Assembly: GCF_014205845.1 (NCBI RefSeq)
Contig: NZ_JACHCR010000001.1
Location: 248,001 to 312,000 of the forward strand
DNA length: 64,000 nucleotides
Direction: 5' to 3'
Source: Mucilaginibacter cryoferens
GTDB taxonomy: Bacteria; Bacteroidota; Bacteroidia; Sphingobacteriales; Sphingobacteriaceae
The position numbers and the translations under genes were made by a program. The notes beneath the pieces were generated by a model. That model had not been told where the DNA came from, made no database searches, and saw only the letters and a list, made by a program, of their open reading frames with translations. Of this stretch, positions 8,946 to 18,100 are shown one piece after another; positions within the stretch are counted from its first letter, which is position 1, and every line of letters starts with the position of its first letter.

Positions 8946-8964
8946 TTATTAATAAAAATGTTAC

Positions 8965-11900
8965 ATGAATCAAAAAGTATTACTCATTTATAGCCTTCTG
9001 TTATTTTCACTTTTGGCCACTTCGCTACCTTTCGAAGTATATGCACAGTCATCCTCCAGTTCAATTGAGATCAAAGGAACAGTTGTGGACGAAAATAACC
9101 TGCCGCTTCCGGGCGTAAGTGTTCATGAGGTTGGGACATCGAGAGGCACCCAAACAGATTTACACGGCGAATTTAAACTGATTGCAAGCAGTAATGCTAC
9201 ACTCTCTTTCAGCATGATCGGCTATAGCAATAAAGAGTTGGCAGCTGGCCACAAACAACCCATACAGGTTATCCTGAACAGTACTGCGCAAAACCTAAAG
9301 GATATAGTGGTAATTGGATACGGCACTCAAAAAAGAGCGGATGTAACAGGCTCCATATCCAGCATCAAGGGCGCTGATATTGCCAATACCCCGGTCATCA
9401 ACGTGCTTGATGCCCTTGCAAGTAAAGTTCCGGGGCTTAACATCGCCGACAACTCCGGTCGTCCGGGAGGTGATCTGCACGTTTCCATCCGCGGAATCAA
9501 TTCCATCAATGCTTCCAATGATCCTTTATATGTTATTGATGGCCTGGTAGGTGGTGATATTCAAATGCTCAACCCATCAGATATAGAATCGGTAGATGTT
9601 CTTAAAGATGCATCTGCCACCGCTATCTATGGCTCCAGGGCATCAAACGGGGTAATTATTGTTACTACCAAACATCCTAAAAAGGGAGAATCTGTTCTTA
9701 CCTATGATATGAACCTGAGTGCCGGCAAACTTGCACGTGAAACCGATATGTTGGATGCTAAAGGTTATTTGGAATATGAAAAGCGTGCATGGGAATATGA
9801 TCCTGCCCGCGGATCATTTCCTACCGATCAGCTTTATTCTTATTATCCTGATCTCTTTAACGCTGATGGATCTCCCAAATATAATACCGACTGGCAAAAG
9901 GCTGCAACCCGTACCGCGTTCTCAGACCGGCATGCACTTTCGCTAACCAGTGCAACCGATAAATCAAGGCAAGGTTTGTACCTGGGTTATCAAAACGAAC
10001 AGGGTATATTGCTAAATACTTACGACAAAAAATATTCGGTGAGGTATACCAGCGAGGTCACAATTAAACCATGGCTTACTTTAGGGGGCTCATTAACTTA
10101 TAACAGTACCAAAAAGAACCAGCCAGACCTGTATGGCATAGGTTCCATGAATGCTACCAGAACCCTGTCGGGAATGATCCCTATTCTGCCGGTTACTTAT
10201 CCAAATGGTACAGCCAGTACAATGGAAGACTTTGGTTTTGGTTTTAATGCAGATGGCAGCGCCTATAAAAGCGGAATCTATACCGCTGATAACCCGGTAA
10301 CCTTACTAAACGACGTTGTTTATATCCAAAATGCTTACCAGGCACTTTCCAATCTTTACGCCACAGTAAAAATCACTAAGGATCTGGAATTTAGAACAAC
10401 ATTCGACTCCTGGATAAATGATACCAAGGATGATATTTATGTTGGCAAGGATATACTCGACATCGGCGCTCCTACCGCAGGCGTGGCCAGTTCAGACTAC
10501 AATAAAAATGTTTATTGGCAAATGGAAAGTTTTCTGTCGTATAAAAAAACGATTGGGGAAAAACACCGCATCAACCTGGTAGCCGGAGCCAGCTGGAGTG
10601 ATAGCGAAACAGAGGGATTCAGCGCCAGTTCAACAGGCTTTTCAACCGACTACTATCAATATAATAACCTGGGTGCAGGCGCGGTAAAAGGAACACCCGG
10701 TTCTTACTACCTGGACGAGAGATTAAACTCCTATTACGCACGGGCCAATTATGCTTATGACAATAAATACCTGCTTACTTTTACCGGCCGCACTGATGGC
10801 TCATCGAAATTTGGCGATGCCAACAAGTTTGCTTTTTTCCCCTCTGGCGCTATCGGTTGGATTGTTTCCAGGGAATCTTTTTTGAAGAATAGCACGGTAA
10901 TATCAAATTTTAAATTAAGAGCAAGTTACGGCATAACTGGTAATTCGGGCATCAGCCCATATTCTTCCCTAAGTACCATCAATAATTACTCGGTTTACCT
11001 CAATGATAACCGTTATGTAGGCACCGCCCAGGGCCGGGTACCTAATCCGGATTTAAAATGGGAACAAACTGCCCAAATGGATATCGGATTTGACCTGGGG
11101 CTATTTGGTAACCGCATAAACCTGATAGCCGATTATTACAATAAGAAAACCACCAACTTATTATTAGACAATCCGCTGTCCATAGTGTCCGGCTATTCCA
11201 GTGTATCAGACAATATTGGCAGCGTTAGAAACCGGGGTTATGAGTTTGCATTGAATGGCATGGTGATTAATGGAAAGGACATCAGCTGGGCGCTTGGTGT
11301 TAATTTAAGTAGCAATAAAAACACTATACTGGCACTGGGAACTAATAATGCCGATATTTTTCCGGGTTCACAGTTGCCCGGAGGAATTAATTATACCATA
11401 CTGCGCAAAGGCGGATCGGTGGGCGACTTTTTTGGCTATACCAGGTTAGGAACCTGGGGTACAGCAGAAGCCGCAGAAGCAGCCAAATATGGCGACAAAC
11501 CCGGAGACATCAAACGTAAGGATGTTAATGGTGATGGCCAGTACACCATAGCAGATGCCGGCGTGCTGGGTAACATGTTTCCTAAATATACCATGGGGAT
11601 CAATACTACCGCGCATTACCGCAACTGGGACCTGAGTGTTGATATTCAAATTGTTCATGGCAATGATGTAATCAACGCTTCTGCTTTTGAGCTGGAAGAC
11701 CGGCAATATTACCTGAATAGCTATGCCAGCCTCTTAAAGGATGCGTGGACACCGCAACATCAAAACACCATGGTACCCGCAATACGTTATATTACCGATA
11801 ACAATGCAAGCGACTACCCGTCGGGCTATATGGATAGCCACTGGCTGGGAGATGGCAGCTATATCCGCGGAAAAAATATAACGCTTGGCTATACTTTGCC

Positions 11901-12096
11901 GGGTAGCGTGTTATCCGCCCTTAGTGTTAGTAAAATACGGATTTACGCTAACGCACAAAACTTTTTCCTGATCACCAAATATCGCGGCTACGACCCGGAA
12001 TCATCTTCTGTAAGCGGCCCCTTTACACAGGGAACAGATTACTTCGGCTATCCCAAGGCACGTACCTATTCAATCGGCTTAAACGTAATTTTTTAG
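8965..12096 (+). CDS. SusC/RagA TonB-dependent outer-membrane receptor
   Basis: A 1043-residue TonB-dependent glycan importer without an STN domain. It has a signal peptide ending near residue 28 (V-Y-A-Q), a carboxypeptidase-regulatory-like domain at about 35-110 (I-K-G-T-V-V-D-E-N-N-L-P-L-P-G-V), a plug starting with V-V-I-G-Y-G-T-Q near 112, and a 22-strand-type barrel ending with a terminal Phe. susD follows after 10 bp. With GH47 in the same transcription direction, the imported ligand may be a mannose-containing oligosaccharide, but that is inferred from context only. Regulation is probably by the upstream AraC-type protein, as no STN domain or local ECF pair serves this receptor. Confidence 0.94.
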   Translation: MNQKVLLIYSLLLFSLLATSLPFEVYAQSSSSSIEIKGTVVDENNLPLPGVSVHEVGTSRGTQTDLHGEFKLIASSNATLSFSMIGYSNKELAAGHKQPIQVILNSTAQNLKDIVVIGYGTQKRADVTGSISSIKGADIANTPVINVLDALASKVPGLNIADNSGRPGGDLHVSIRGINSINASNDPLYVIDGLVGGDIQMLNPSDIESVDVLKDASATAIYGSRASNGVIIVTTKHPKKGESVLTYDMNLSAGKLARETDMLDAKGYLEYEKRAWEYDPARGSFPTDQLYSYYPDLFNADGSPKYNTDWQKAATRTAFSDRHALSLTSATDKSRQGLYLGYQNEQGILLNTYDKKYSVRYTSEVTIKPWLTLGGSLTYNSTKKNQPDLYGIGSMNATRTLSGMIPILPVTYPNGTASTMEDFGFGFNADGSAYKSGIYTADNPVTLLNDVVYIQNAYQALSNLYATVKITKDLEFRTTFDSWINDTKDDIYVGKDILDIGAPTAGVASSDYNKNVYWQMESFLSYKKTIGEKHRINLVAGASWSDSETEGFSASSTGFSTDYYQYNNLGAGAVKGTPGSYYLDERLNSYYARANYAYDNKYLLTFTGRTDGSSKFGDANKFAFFPSGAIGWIVSRESFLKNSTVISNFKLRASYGITGNSGISPYSSLSTINNYSVYLNDNRYVGTAQGRVPNPDLKWEQTAQMDIGFDLGLFGNRINLIADYYNKKTTNLLLDNPLSIVSGYSSVSDNIGSVRNRGYEFALNGMVINGKDISWALGVNLSSNKNTILALGTNNADIFPGSQLPGGINYTILRKGGSVGDFFGYTRLGTWGTAEAAEAAKYGDKPGDIKRKDVNGDGQYTIADAGVLGNMFPKYTMGINTTAHYRNWDLSVDIQIVHGNDVINASAFELEDRQYYLNSYASLLKDAWTPQHQNTMVPAIRYITDNNASDYPSGYMDSHWLGDGSYIRGKNITLGYTLPGSVLSALSVSKIRIYANAQNFFLITKYRGYDPESSSVSGPFTQGTDYFGYPKARTYSIGLNVIF

Positions 12097-12106
12097 AAAA
12101 CCCATT

Positions 12107-13591
12107 ATGAAGAAAATAATTCTCGCATTTGCACTAATTATCAGCGTTAGTTCATGCAAAAAATGGCTGGATGAAAAACCGAGATCCACCATCACCACTA
12201 ATTTATATTACAAAACATCAGACGATGCAGAATCCGCGGTAAACGGCATTTATAATTTTATCAGTGCGCCCTACAATAAAGGTGGCTTTGATGATATGCC
12301 GTATTCTATGCTTGAACTGGTAACCGGAATATGGAATAATGAGGCGCAGTCGGCCATTTCCATGGACTTTTATAACCTGGTGTACTCGCCAGCAAGTCCT
12401 TATGTATCCACCTGGTGGAGCAGTTCATACCAGGGAATTGAAGCGGCAAACCTGGCGATCTCTAATATACCGGCTATCAATATGGATGCTACCGAGAAAA
12501 GTAACCTGCTGGGTCAGGCACAGTTTCTGCGCGCTTATTTTTATTATAACCTGGTAAATATCTTTGGAGAAGTTCCGCTGAAATTAACGCCTACCCTGAA
12601 GCCTTCTGATGGCAACTTACCTAAATCATCAATCAAAGATATTTATGAAAAGGGCATTGTACCTGATCTGTTAGCTGCAGAAAAACAATCAATGGTTAAC
12701 ACACCCGATGGAAACGGCCGGGTATCTTTAGGCGCTGTAAAAGCATTGTTGGCAAAAGTTTACCTCAGCATGGCTGGTTTGCCGCTGAAAGAAACTGATA
12801 AATATGGATTGGCGAGAGATAAATCGGCTGAGCTGATTGCCAATGGCTGGTTTTCATTATTTCAGTCTGATGCATCGCTTACCTGGTTCAATAAGTTAAA
12901 CAACACAGCTTTTGATAATAAGCAGGAAAATATCTTCGGTGTAAATTATACCCTTAATGATGCAAACGCCTCAGTGCCGGTGTATTTTCTGCCAAAAGAA
13001 GTTAAATTTACGCGTACCAATTCCCTGCAATTCGGCGGATTTTATCCAACTTCCAATTTTATAAATTCTTATGATCCTGCCGATTTAAGGGGTAAGCACA
13101 ATATGGGCTTCTTTTATAATACCATCACGGTAGATGGCACCGTTTACAATTTCCCCTGGGCTGTTTATAAGTATTTTGACCAGGGCCTTCTTGACCATGC
13201 CCCGAATAGTGGCAAAGACTTTGCGCTTTTACGTTATGCAGATATACTGCTAACTTATGCCGAGGCGCAAAACGCAGCCGATGGAAGTCCAAACGCCGCT
13301 GCTTACACCGCTTTGAACGGTATCCGTACCCGGGCCGGTTTGCAGCCTGTGGGTGCTTTGAGCCAAGATGCTTTTCAGCAGGAAGTTTGGAAAGAACGGT
13401 ACTGGGAGCTTTGTGCCGAAGGCAAAAACTGGTTTGATATTGTAAGAACGCAACAGGTATTTAATACGGCAACAAAAGCATTTACCAACATTGTAGGCTA
13501 TACCATGCCAAGCGGCGTTACGTTCAAGACGGAAGATCTTAAATTCCCCATTCCCGAGAGCGAAGTGCAAATCAATCCTTTACTCAAATAA
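12107..13591 (+). CDS. SusD/RagB-family outer-membrane lipoprotein
   Basis: A 494-residue SusD partner of the receptor just upstream (10-bp gap). The lipoprotein signal has its acceptor Cys at residue 17 (V-S-S-C-K-K). The SusD-like N-terminal region follows, with A-Q-F-L-R-A-Y-F-Y-Y-N-L near 145. The C-terminal region contains L-R-Y-A-D-I-L-L-T-Y-A-E-A-Q and ends close to P-I-P-E-S-E. It should bind the substrate at the cell surface and close the SusC channel. A strong 17-bp hairpin follows 23 bp after the stop, so expression of the downstream enzymes may be lower than that of the SusCD pair. Confidence 0.93.
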   Translation: MKKIILAFALIISVSSCKKWLDEKPRSTITTNLYYKTSDDAESAVNGIYNFISAPYNKGGFDDMPYSMLELVTGIWNNEAQSAISMDFYNLVYSPASPYVSTWWSSSYQGIEAANLAISNIPAINMDATEKSNLLGQAQFLRAYFYYNLVNIFGEVPLKLTPTLKPSDGNLPKSSIKDIYEKGIVPDLLAAEKQSMVNTPDGNGRVSLGAVKALLAKVYLSMAGLPLKETDKYGLARDKSAELIANGWFSLFQSDASLTWFNKLNNTAFDNKQENIFGVNYTLNDANASVPVYFLPKEVKFTRTNSLQFGGFYPTSNFINSYDPADLRGKHNMGFFYNTITVDGTVYNFPWAVYKYFDQGLLDHAPNSGKDFALLRYADILLTYAEAQNAADGSPNAAAYTALNGIRTRAGLQPVGALSQDAFQQEVWKERYWELCAEGKNWFDIVRTQQVFNTATKAFTNIVGYTMPSGVTFKTEDLKFPIPESEVQINPLLK

Positions 13592-13614
13592 TACCTGTAA
13601 TTCAAATTACCGGT

Positions 13615-13653
13615 ATTTGACATAAGATGTGACTTACACATCTTATGTCAAAT
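13615..13653 (+). terminator. 17-bp perfect hairpin after susD
   Basis: Two perfectly complementary 17-base arms (13615-13631 and 13637-13653) flank a 5-nt loop. Only a short, mixed T tract follows. It probably works as an attenuator or mRNA 3'-end stabiliser between susD and the enzyme genes. Confidence 0.6.
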
Positions 13654-13794
13654 TTAATATCGCAAAGGCCTCACAAATCTCATAAAAGTCGCTCTACCAT
13701 AATTAACTCTTGTTCTGCAACAATATTGAAACCTATCATGAAAAACATTTTAGCACTACTTTTATCCTATAACCAAATACGTTTTTAATCTATA

Positions 13795-14610
13795 ATGAAG
13801 CTAAAATTTTTTTGTCCTTATTGGGGTATGCGTCACCTTTCGCTTTATACAGCTTTAGCACAAATAAAAGCAGCAGGCTATGACGGGGTTGAACTAGCCA
13901 TAGATCCGGATACCGACGTTTACAACCAGGCCGTTCCCTTATGCACCAAATACAACCTGTTGCTGATTGCTCAGCACCCCTATGGCAAAGGCAATACTGT
14001 TTCTGAACATTTGCAGGATTACAGCCGGAAGCTGGAGATGATAATGGCGTTAAAGCCGGTGATGGTTAATTGCCATACCGGCAGAGATTATTATAACATT
14101 GCCCAAAACCTGCAATTTTTAAAAGCCGCTGCCCAATTATCAGAAAAGTACCAGGTGCCTGTAGCGCATGAAACACACAGGGGCAGGTTTAGCTTTTGTA
14201 CCACCGCTACAAACCGGTACCTGAAAGCTTTTCCACAGCTGGCTTTAACGGCCGATTTTTCTCACTGGTGTGTGGTTTCGGAATCATTATTAACAGAACA
14301 AAAAAAATTGATGAATAAAGTGATCCCGCATTGTGTACACCTGCATGCAAGGGTAGGCTATGCCCAGGGGCCACAGGTTCCAAACCCGGCTGCACCAGCG
14401 TATTCGCAGGAATTAAAGGCACATATGAAATGGTGGAAGCAAATGGTTAAGCAACACATTAAAAACGGTAAAGATCAGCTAACCATAACCTGTGAATTTG
14501 GACCGCCGCCTTATCTGCCGCCTGGTTCATATACCAGGGATGCTGCAGTTACCCAATGGGAATTAAACCTGTTTATGAAAAACTATTTAACTAAAAATCT
14601 TTTAAAATGA
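13795..14610 (+). CDS. sugar phosphate isomerase/epimerase-like TIM-barrel protein
   Basis: A 271-residue protein of the xylose isomerase-like / AP endonuclease 2 TIM-barrel family (PF01261 type). The metal-site pattern is visible: Glu126 (A-H-E-T-H), Asp154 and His157 (A-D-F-S-H), His182/His184 (V-H-L-H-A-R) and Glu234 (C-E-F-G-P-P-P-Y). There is no signal peptide, so it is cytoplasmic. Its stop overlaps the ATG of the dioxygenase-like gene by 4 bases, so the two are translationally coupled and probably act on one substrate. Members interconvert keto and aldo sugars, cyclitols or related compounds; the exact substrate cannot be read from the sequence. Confidence 0.8.
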   Translation: MKLKFFCPYWGMRHLSLYTALAQIKAAGYDGVELAIDPDTDVYNQAVPLCTKYNLLLIAQHPYGKGNTVSEHLQDYSRKLEMIMALKPVMVNCHTGRDYYNIAQNLQFLKAAAQLSEKYQVPVAHETHRGRFSFCTTATNRYLKAFPQLALTADFSHWCVVSESLLTEQKKLMNKVIPHCVHLHARVGYAQGPQVPNPAAPAYSQELKAHMKWWKQMVKQHIKNGKDQLTITCEFGPPPYLPPGSYTRDAAVTQWELNLFMKNYLTKNLLK

Positions 14611-15365
14611 CAAATGTCAATCAACAAGAACTATCTCTAGCTGAAGTTAGCTTTTACCAGAAAAATGGCTATCTGTTACCAGACCGCCCTATGTTTAATG
14701 AAGAAAAATTCAAACTTCTGTTTGATATATTTGAAGACCATTTACAAAACCGGGGTGAACTACAACCCGATGAACTGGATGTGCCTCATCACAAAGACAG
14801 CCGGTTATTTGAATTTTTAATGGCCAAAGAGGTGCTTGATGTGGTGGAGAAAATTATAGGCCCCAATATTGGCTTATGGAGCAGCCATTTCATTTGCAAA
14901 GAACCTAAAACCGGTAAAAATACTCCCTGGCATGAGGATAGTGCCTACTGGCAGGGCCGTTTCAACAGGTTTGATAGTATTGTAACCATTTGGCTGGCCA
15001 TTGATGATGCCAATATTGCAAATGGCTGTATGGGCGTACTACCGGGCTCGCATGATAATGGATTTTCTGAGTATCAGGAGATCGAAAACAACAAGCACAA
15101 AATATTCAACATTGAAATAAAGAATAAAGTTGATGAAGATAAGATAGTATGGTTTGAACTAAAAAAAGGGAATTATTCTTTACATGATTCACGTATTATA
15201 CATGGGGCGCATGCCAATACCAGCAACACCCGCAGAACGGGTTATACCATGCGTTACTTTAGTACCGACCTGATTTTGGACAGCACCCATCCCAATAATA
15301 TGCAACACAAAATTTATCATTGCAGGGGCCAAAACAACGGGAATAATCCATTAATTTATTTATAG
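14607..15365 (+). CDS. phytanoyl-CoA dioxygenase (PhyH)-family protein
   Basis: A 252-residue Fe(II)/2-oxoglutarate oxygenase of the PhyH family. The iron-binding triad is intact: His109-x-Asp111 in P-W-H-E-D, and His199 in I-I-H-G-A. An Arg at 209-210, about ten residues further on, is placed to bind 2-oxoglutarate. It overlaps the isomerase-like gene by 4 bases (ATGA) and precedes the GH47 gene by 29 bp. No signal peptide is present. PhyH proteins hydroxylate many small molecules, so despite the family name phytanoyl-CoA is unlikely here. A modified sugar or cyclitol released from the glycan is an inference. Confidence 0.85.
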   Translation: MTNVNQQELSLAEVSFYQKNGYLLPDRPMFNEEKFKLLFDIFEDHLQNRGELQPDELDVPHHKDSRLFEFLMAKEVLDVVEKIIGPNIGLWSSHFICKEPKTGKNTPWHEDSAYWQGRFNRFDSIVTIWLAIDDANIANGCMGVLPGSHDNGFSEYQEIENNKHKIFNIEIKNKVDEDKIVWFELKKGNYSLHDSRIIHGAHANTSNTRRTGYTMRYFSTDLILDSTHPNNMQHKIYHCRGQNNGNNPLIYL

Positions 15366-15394
15366 TTAGTATTTACAAAAAAGAAAAAAAATAA

Positions 15395-16777
15395 ATGAAG
15401 AAATATTTGTTCGGCGCGATAATCGCGTGTTTAATAGGTTTATCTGCAAATGCCCAGGATAAAAAAGTATATACCGCGCAAGATGTAAAAGACGAATTTG
15501 TACGTACCTGGCAGGCATATAAGCAATATGCATGGGGGCATGATGTGTTGCTGCCAATTACCAAAACCAATGCCGACTGGTATAAAGAATCGTTACACAT
15601 ATCTCCAATTGACGCTTATAGTACCATGAAGGTGATGAAATTGGATAAATATGCAAAGGAGGTGGAGCAGTACATTAAAGATAGTGTAAGTTTTGATAAG
15701 GATATTTACGTTAAGACCTTTGAAGTAAATATCCGGGTACTTGGGGGGCTGCTATGCATGTACCAATATACCAATGACCCGCGCATATTGGCCCAAACAA
15801 AAGATTTTGGCGACAGAATGCTGAAGGCTTTTAACTCACCCACCGGTATCCCTTATTATTGGGTAAACTTAAAAACAGGACAGGTAAAGGGATCTGTAGT
15901 AAACACCGCAGAGGCGGCCTCTTATATGTTTGAAATGGGGATACTTAGCTACTATACTAAAAATCCGGTTTATTACCAGGCCGCAAAAAAAGCAAATCTT
16001 TACATCTGGAATAAACGTTCAAAGATTAACCTTGTAGGTAATGTGATCAATAATGAAACAGGTGAATGGATAGATCGTAACAGTTACGTAGGTGCAGGAG
16101 ATGATTCTTATTTTGAATATTTGCTAAAAACCTGGGTGCTATTTAAAGACCCACAGCTAAGAACCATGTGGGATAAAAGTATTGCCGCCATTAACAAATA
16201 TATCCCAGAGCAAACAAATACAGGTGTTTGGTACGGCTATGTAAATATGGATACGGGCGAAAAAACAAAACCAACCGTAACTTTATATGATGCCTTTTGG
16301 CCGGCGCTATATGCCTTGGATGGTGACCTTAAAAGAGCTGAAGCATTTGATGATACCTGGGATGGTTTATGGAATAAATACGGATTGGAGCCTTCTGGTT
16401 ATGATTACAAAAAAGAAGAACCAACCTATCCGGTATATGATCTTAACCCCGAGATTATAGAATCGGCATACTACCTGCGTTACTATACCAAAAATCCAAA
16501 ATACGAGGCAAGAGGCCAGCAATATTACAGGGATATTCTTAAATACTGCAAAACCGATATAGCCTTTTCATCTATTGCAGATGTAAGAACGATGAAGCAA
16601 AACAATGAATTGCCCACATTTTTCTTTGCCGAAACCATGAAATACTTTTACCTGCTGTTTGGTGGTAACCCCGATGTAAACCTGCAGCAATATGTATTTA
16701 ATACGGAAGCACATCCATTTAAAAAATCGGGATTTATTCCAAAAGAAATTAAAAAACGTTTAGGTATCAATAATTAA
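15395..16777 (+). CDS. GH47 family alpha-1,2-mannosidase, secreted
   Basis: A 460-residue glycoside hydrolase family 47 protein with a signal peptide cleaved near residue 20 (A-N-A-Q). Family hallmarks are all present: Y-A-W-G-H-D near 45-50, the acid region F-E-V-N-I-R-V-L-G-G with Glu110, D-D-S-Y-F-E-Y-L-L-K with Asp237, N-P-E-I-I-E-S with Glu353, F-A-E-T-M-K-Y with Glu413, and the calcium-binding F-N-T-E-A-H-P with Thr437. GH47 enzymes are Ca-dependent inverting exo-alpha-1,2-mannosidases. They are mostly eukaryotic (ER and Golgi N-glycan trimming), with a minority in bacteria. It closes the locus that begins with AraC and SusCD, which suggests use of high-mannose or fungal mannan-type glycans. 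Confidence 0.9.
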   Translation: MKKYLFGAIIACLIGLSANAQDKKVYTAQDVKDEFVRTWQAYKQYAWGHDVLLPITKTNADWYKESLHISPIDAYSTMKVMKLDKYAKEVEQYIKDSVSFDKDIYVKTFEVNIRVLGGLLCMYQYTNDPRILAQTKDFGDRMLKAFNSPTGIPYYWVNLKTGQVKGSVVNTAEAASYMFEMGILSYYTKNPVYYQAAKKANLYIWNKRSKINLVGNVINNETGEWIDRNSYVGAGDDSYFEYLLKTWVLFKDPQLRTMWDKSIAAINKYIPEQTNTGVWYGYVNMDTGEKTKPTVTLYDAFWPALYALDGDLKRAEAFDDTWDGLWNKYGLEPSGYDYKKEEPTYPVYDLNPEIIESAYYLRYYTKNPKYEARGQQYYRDILKYCKTDIAFSSIADVRTMKQNNELPTFFFAETMKYFYLLFGGNPDVNLQQYVFNTEAHPFKKSGFIPKEIKKRLGINN

Positions 16778-17174
16778 TTGATTGGATACCATCTTGGGCG
16801 ATTTGTAGAATTGCACCTGCGCCTGATGGCAGATCCGTTACCAATTTGTAGAAGTATTTATCTCCTTATAAGGTTAAGGTATCCGTATTATCTGTTACCA
16901 TTATTGGGCATTGTTTGTTTTAGATGTGCTGATTGGCGATTTTTAATATATTTTGAAACCAATTAAACATTTAAATTACCTTCTTTCATTGCCCAAAAAC
17001 AAGTCGCTAATAATCAAATCATTAGCGACTTATTTTATAAGTCCGGCGTTTTTGGAAAGGGTTTTAATAAACAATTATTTAATTTAAAATACTCATTTAA
17101 AACAAGTTAATTAATTCATTATTCCAATCCCACACTATGCCAAAATCAGCATTTTTATCAGTTACCCATCTATT
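16778..17174. other. intergenic region after GH47
   Basis: Convergent gap of 397 bp between the GH47 stop and the ECF sigma stop. Apart from the hairpin at 17001-17031 I see nothing: the short open frame at 16778-16966 is compositionally unremarkable and has no start signal. Confidence 0.4.
17001..17031. terminator. bidirectional hairpin between convergent genes
   Basis: Perfect 11-bp stem (AAGTCGCTAAT and its complement) with a 9-nt loop, flanked by an A-rich left side and a T-rich right side. It can serve the plus-strand GH47 transcript and, on the other strand, the transcript of the sigma factor. Confidence 0.6.
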
Positions 17175-18032
17175 TTAGTCGGCACTACCCTGCACCGCCC
17201 CAAAAAAATCACCTACTTCGCCAATCGCCGTCCTGGTGCATCTCATAATAATATCCTGCAGGTCGGCGCCAGAACTATGCAGTGGGTCAATAGCTTTTAC
17301 CAATTTTGTTCTTAAGGCAAAAAGTTCTGCTCTGTTAAATTTACTTGACTCTTTTACTAATTCCAGTTTCATTCGCTGCTCCTGTTGATCTTGTTTCGGA
17401 TTAAATATTCCATTCAGTTGGCTGCATTGGTCGCAGACACCATTTTTGTTTACCAGGGCACAACGGTTATCGAAAATGCCGGTCATCGTATCTCTGGAAT
17501 AGCTTAGAAGATGTTTTACAACTCCCTCCGTTTTCTCCAGGATGAGGCAAATTTCTTTGGTTTGAAAATCGTAAATATCTTTTAAGATCAATGCTACCTG
17601 GTTTTCTATGGGTAAAGTTTTTGAGATGCAGGTGAAACAAAAATCAATGTGCTCTTTCATTTCATAGGTTCCGGCGTTAGAAGCCTGATGAACAATTCTG
17701 AACGACTGCTGGATCTCCTCGGTGCCAATGGCTAAATACGCGCCTTTATCCTGTGCATCTGCCGGCCATCTGTTTAATTTTCTCAGATGATCATAGGCCA
17801 GGTTGGTAGCTATTTTAAACACCCAGGTTTTGAGCGAAGACTCCTGGTTGAAGGTGGATATTTTATCAAATGCCCTAATGAAAGTATCATGCGTTAGATC
17901 ATCCACGCCATTCCGATCTGCCAGTAAACGATAGAGATAAGATTTCAGTTGGTTTTGAAATCCGGCAAACAGTATTTGAAATGATTTTATATCGCCGGTT
18001 AAAGCGTTTTTAAGTATTTCTTCTCTTTCCAT
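17175..18032 (-). CDS. ECF sigma factor with Cys-containing C-terminal extension
   Basis: A 285-residue sigma-70 family protein. Region 2 occupies about residues 20-90 (V-D-D-L-T-H-D-T-F-I-R-A-F and the L-K-T-W-V-F-K-I-A-T-N-L-A-Y-D-H-L-R-K block). Region 4 lies around 140-185 (L-P-I-E-N-Q-V-A-L-I-L-K, then F-Q-T-K-E-I-C-L-I-L). It continues about 100 residues beyond region 4, with a C-A-L-V-N-K-N-G-V-C-D-Q-C segment that could bind metal or sense redox state. It has no anti-sigma gene beside it; instead an SDR-fold gene lies 68 bp upstream on the same strand. The C-terminal extension may take the place of a separate anti-sigma factor. Confidence 0.85.
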   Translation of the reverse strand: MEREEILKNALTGDIKSFQILFAGFQNQLKSYLYRLLADRNGVDDLTHDTFIRAFDKISTFNQESSLKTWVFKIATNLAYDHLRKLNRWPADAQDKGAYLAIGTEEIQQSFRIVHQASNAGTYEMKEHIDFCFTCISKTLPIENQVALILKDIYDFQTKEICLILEKTEGVVKHLLSYSRDTMTGIFDNRCALVNKNGVCDQCSQLNGIFNPKQDQQEQRMKLELVKESSKFNRAELFALRTKLVKAIDPLHSSGADLQDIIMRCTRTAIGEVGDFFGAVQGSAD

Positions 18033-18100
18033 TTAATCTATTTTATGTTAGGTAATAAGCAGGTTGCACACTTGCAGGAAGACTGCAACCCATAAATGTA

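Larger units (their letters stand above)
8556..8964 (+). other. control region between araC-family gene and susC
   Basis: This 409-bp gap contains two structured signals, listed separately: a 19-nt perfect palindrome at 8817-8835 and a 12-nt direct repeat at 8917-8945. A 75-codon open frame at 8671-8898 has no recognisable features and is not called. No TAnnTTTG element was found near the susC start, which suggests activator dependence. Confidence 0.5.

Noticed and set aside
16778..16966. 62-codon frame just after the GH47 stop
   Set aside because: It begins directly after the stop without an ATG and has no family features.
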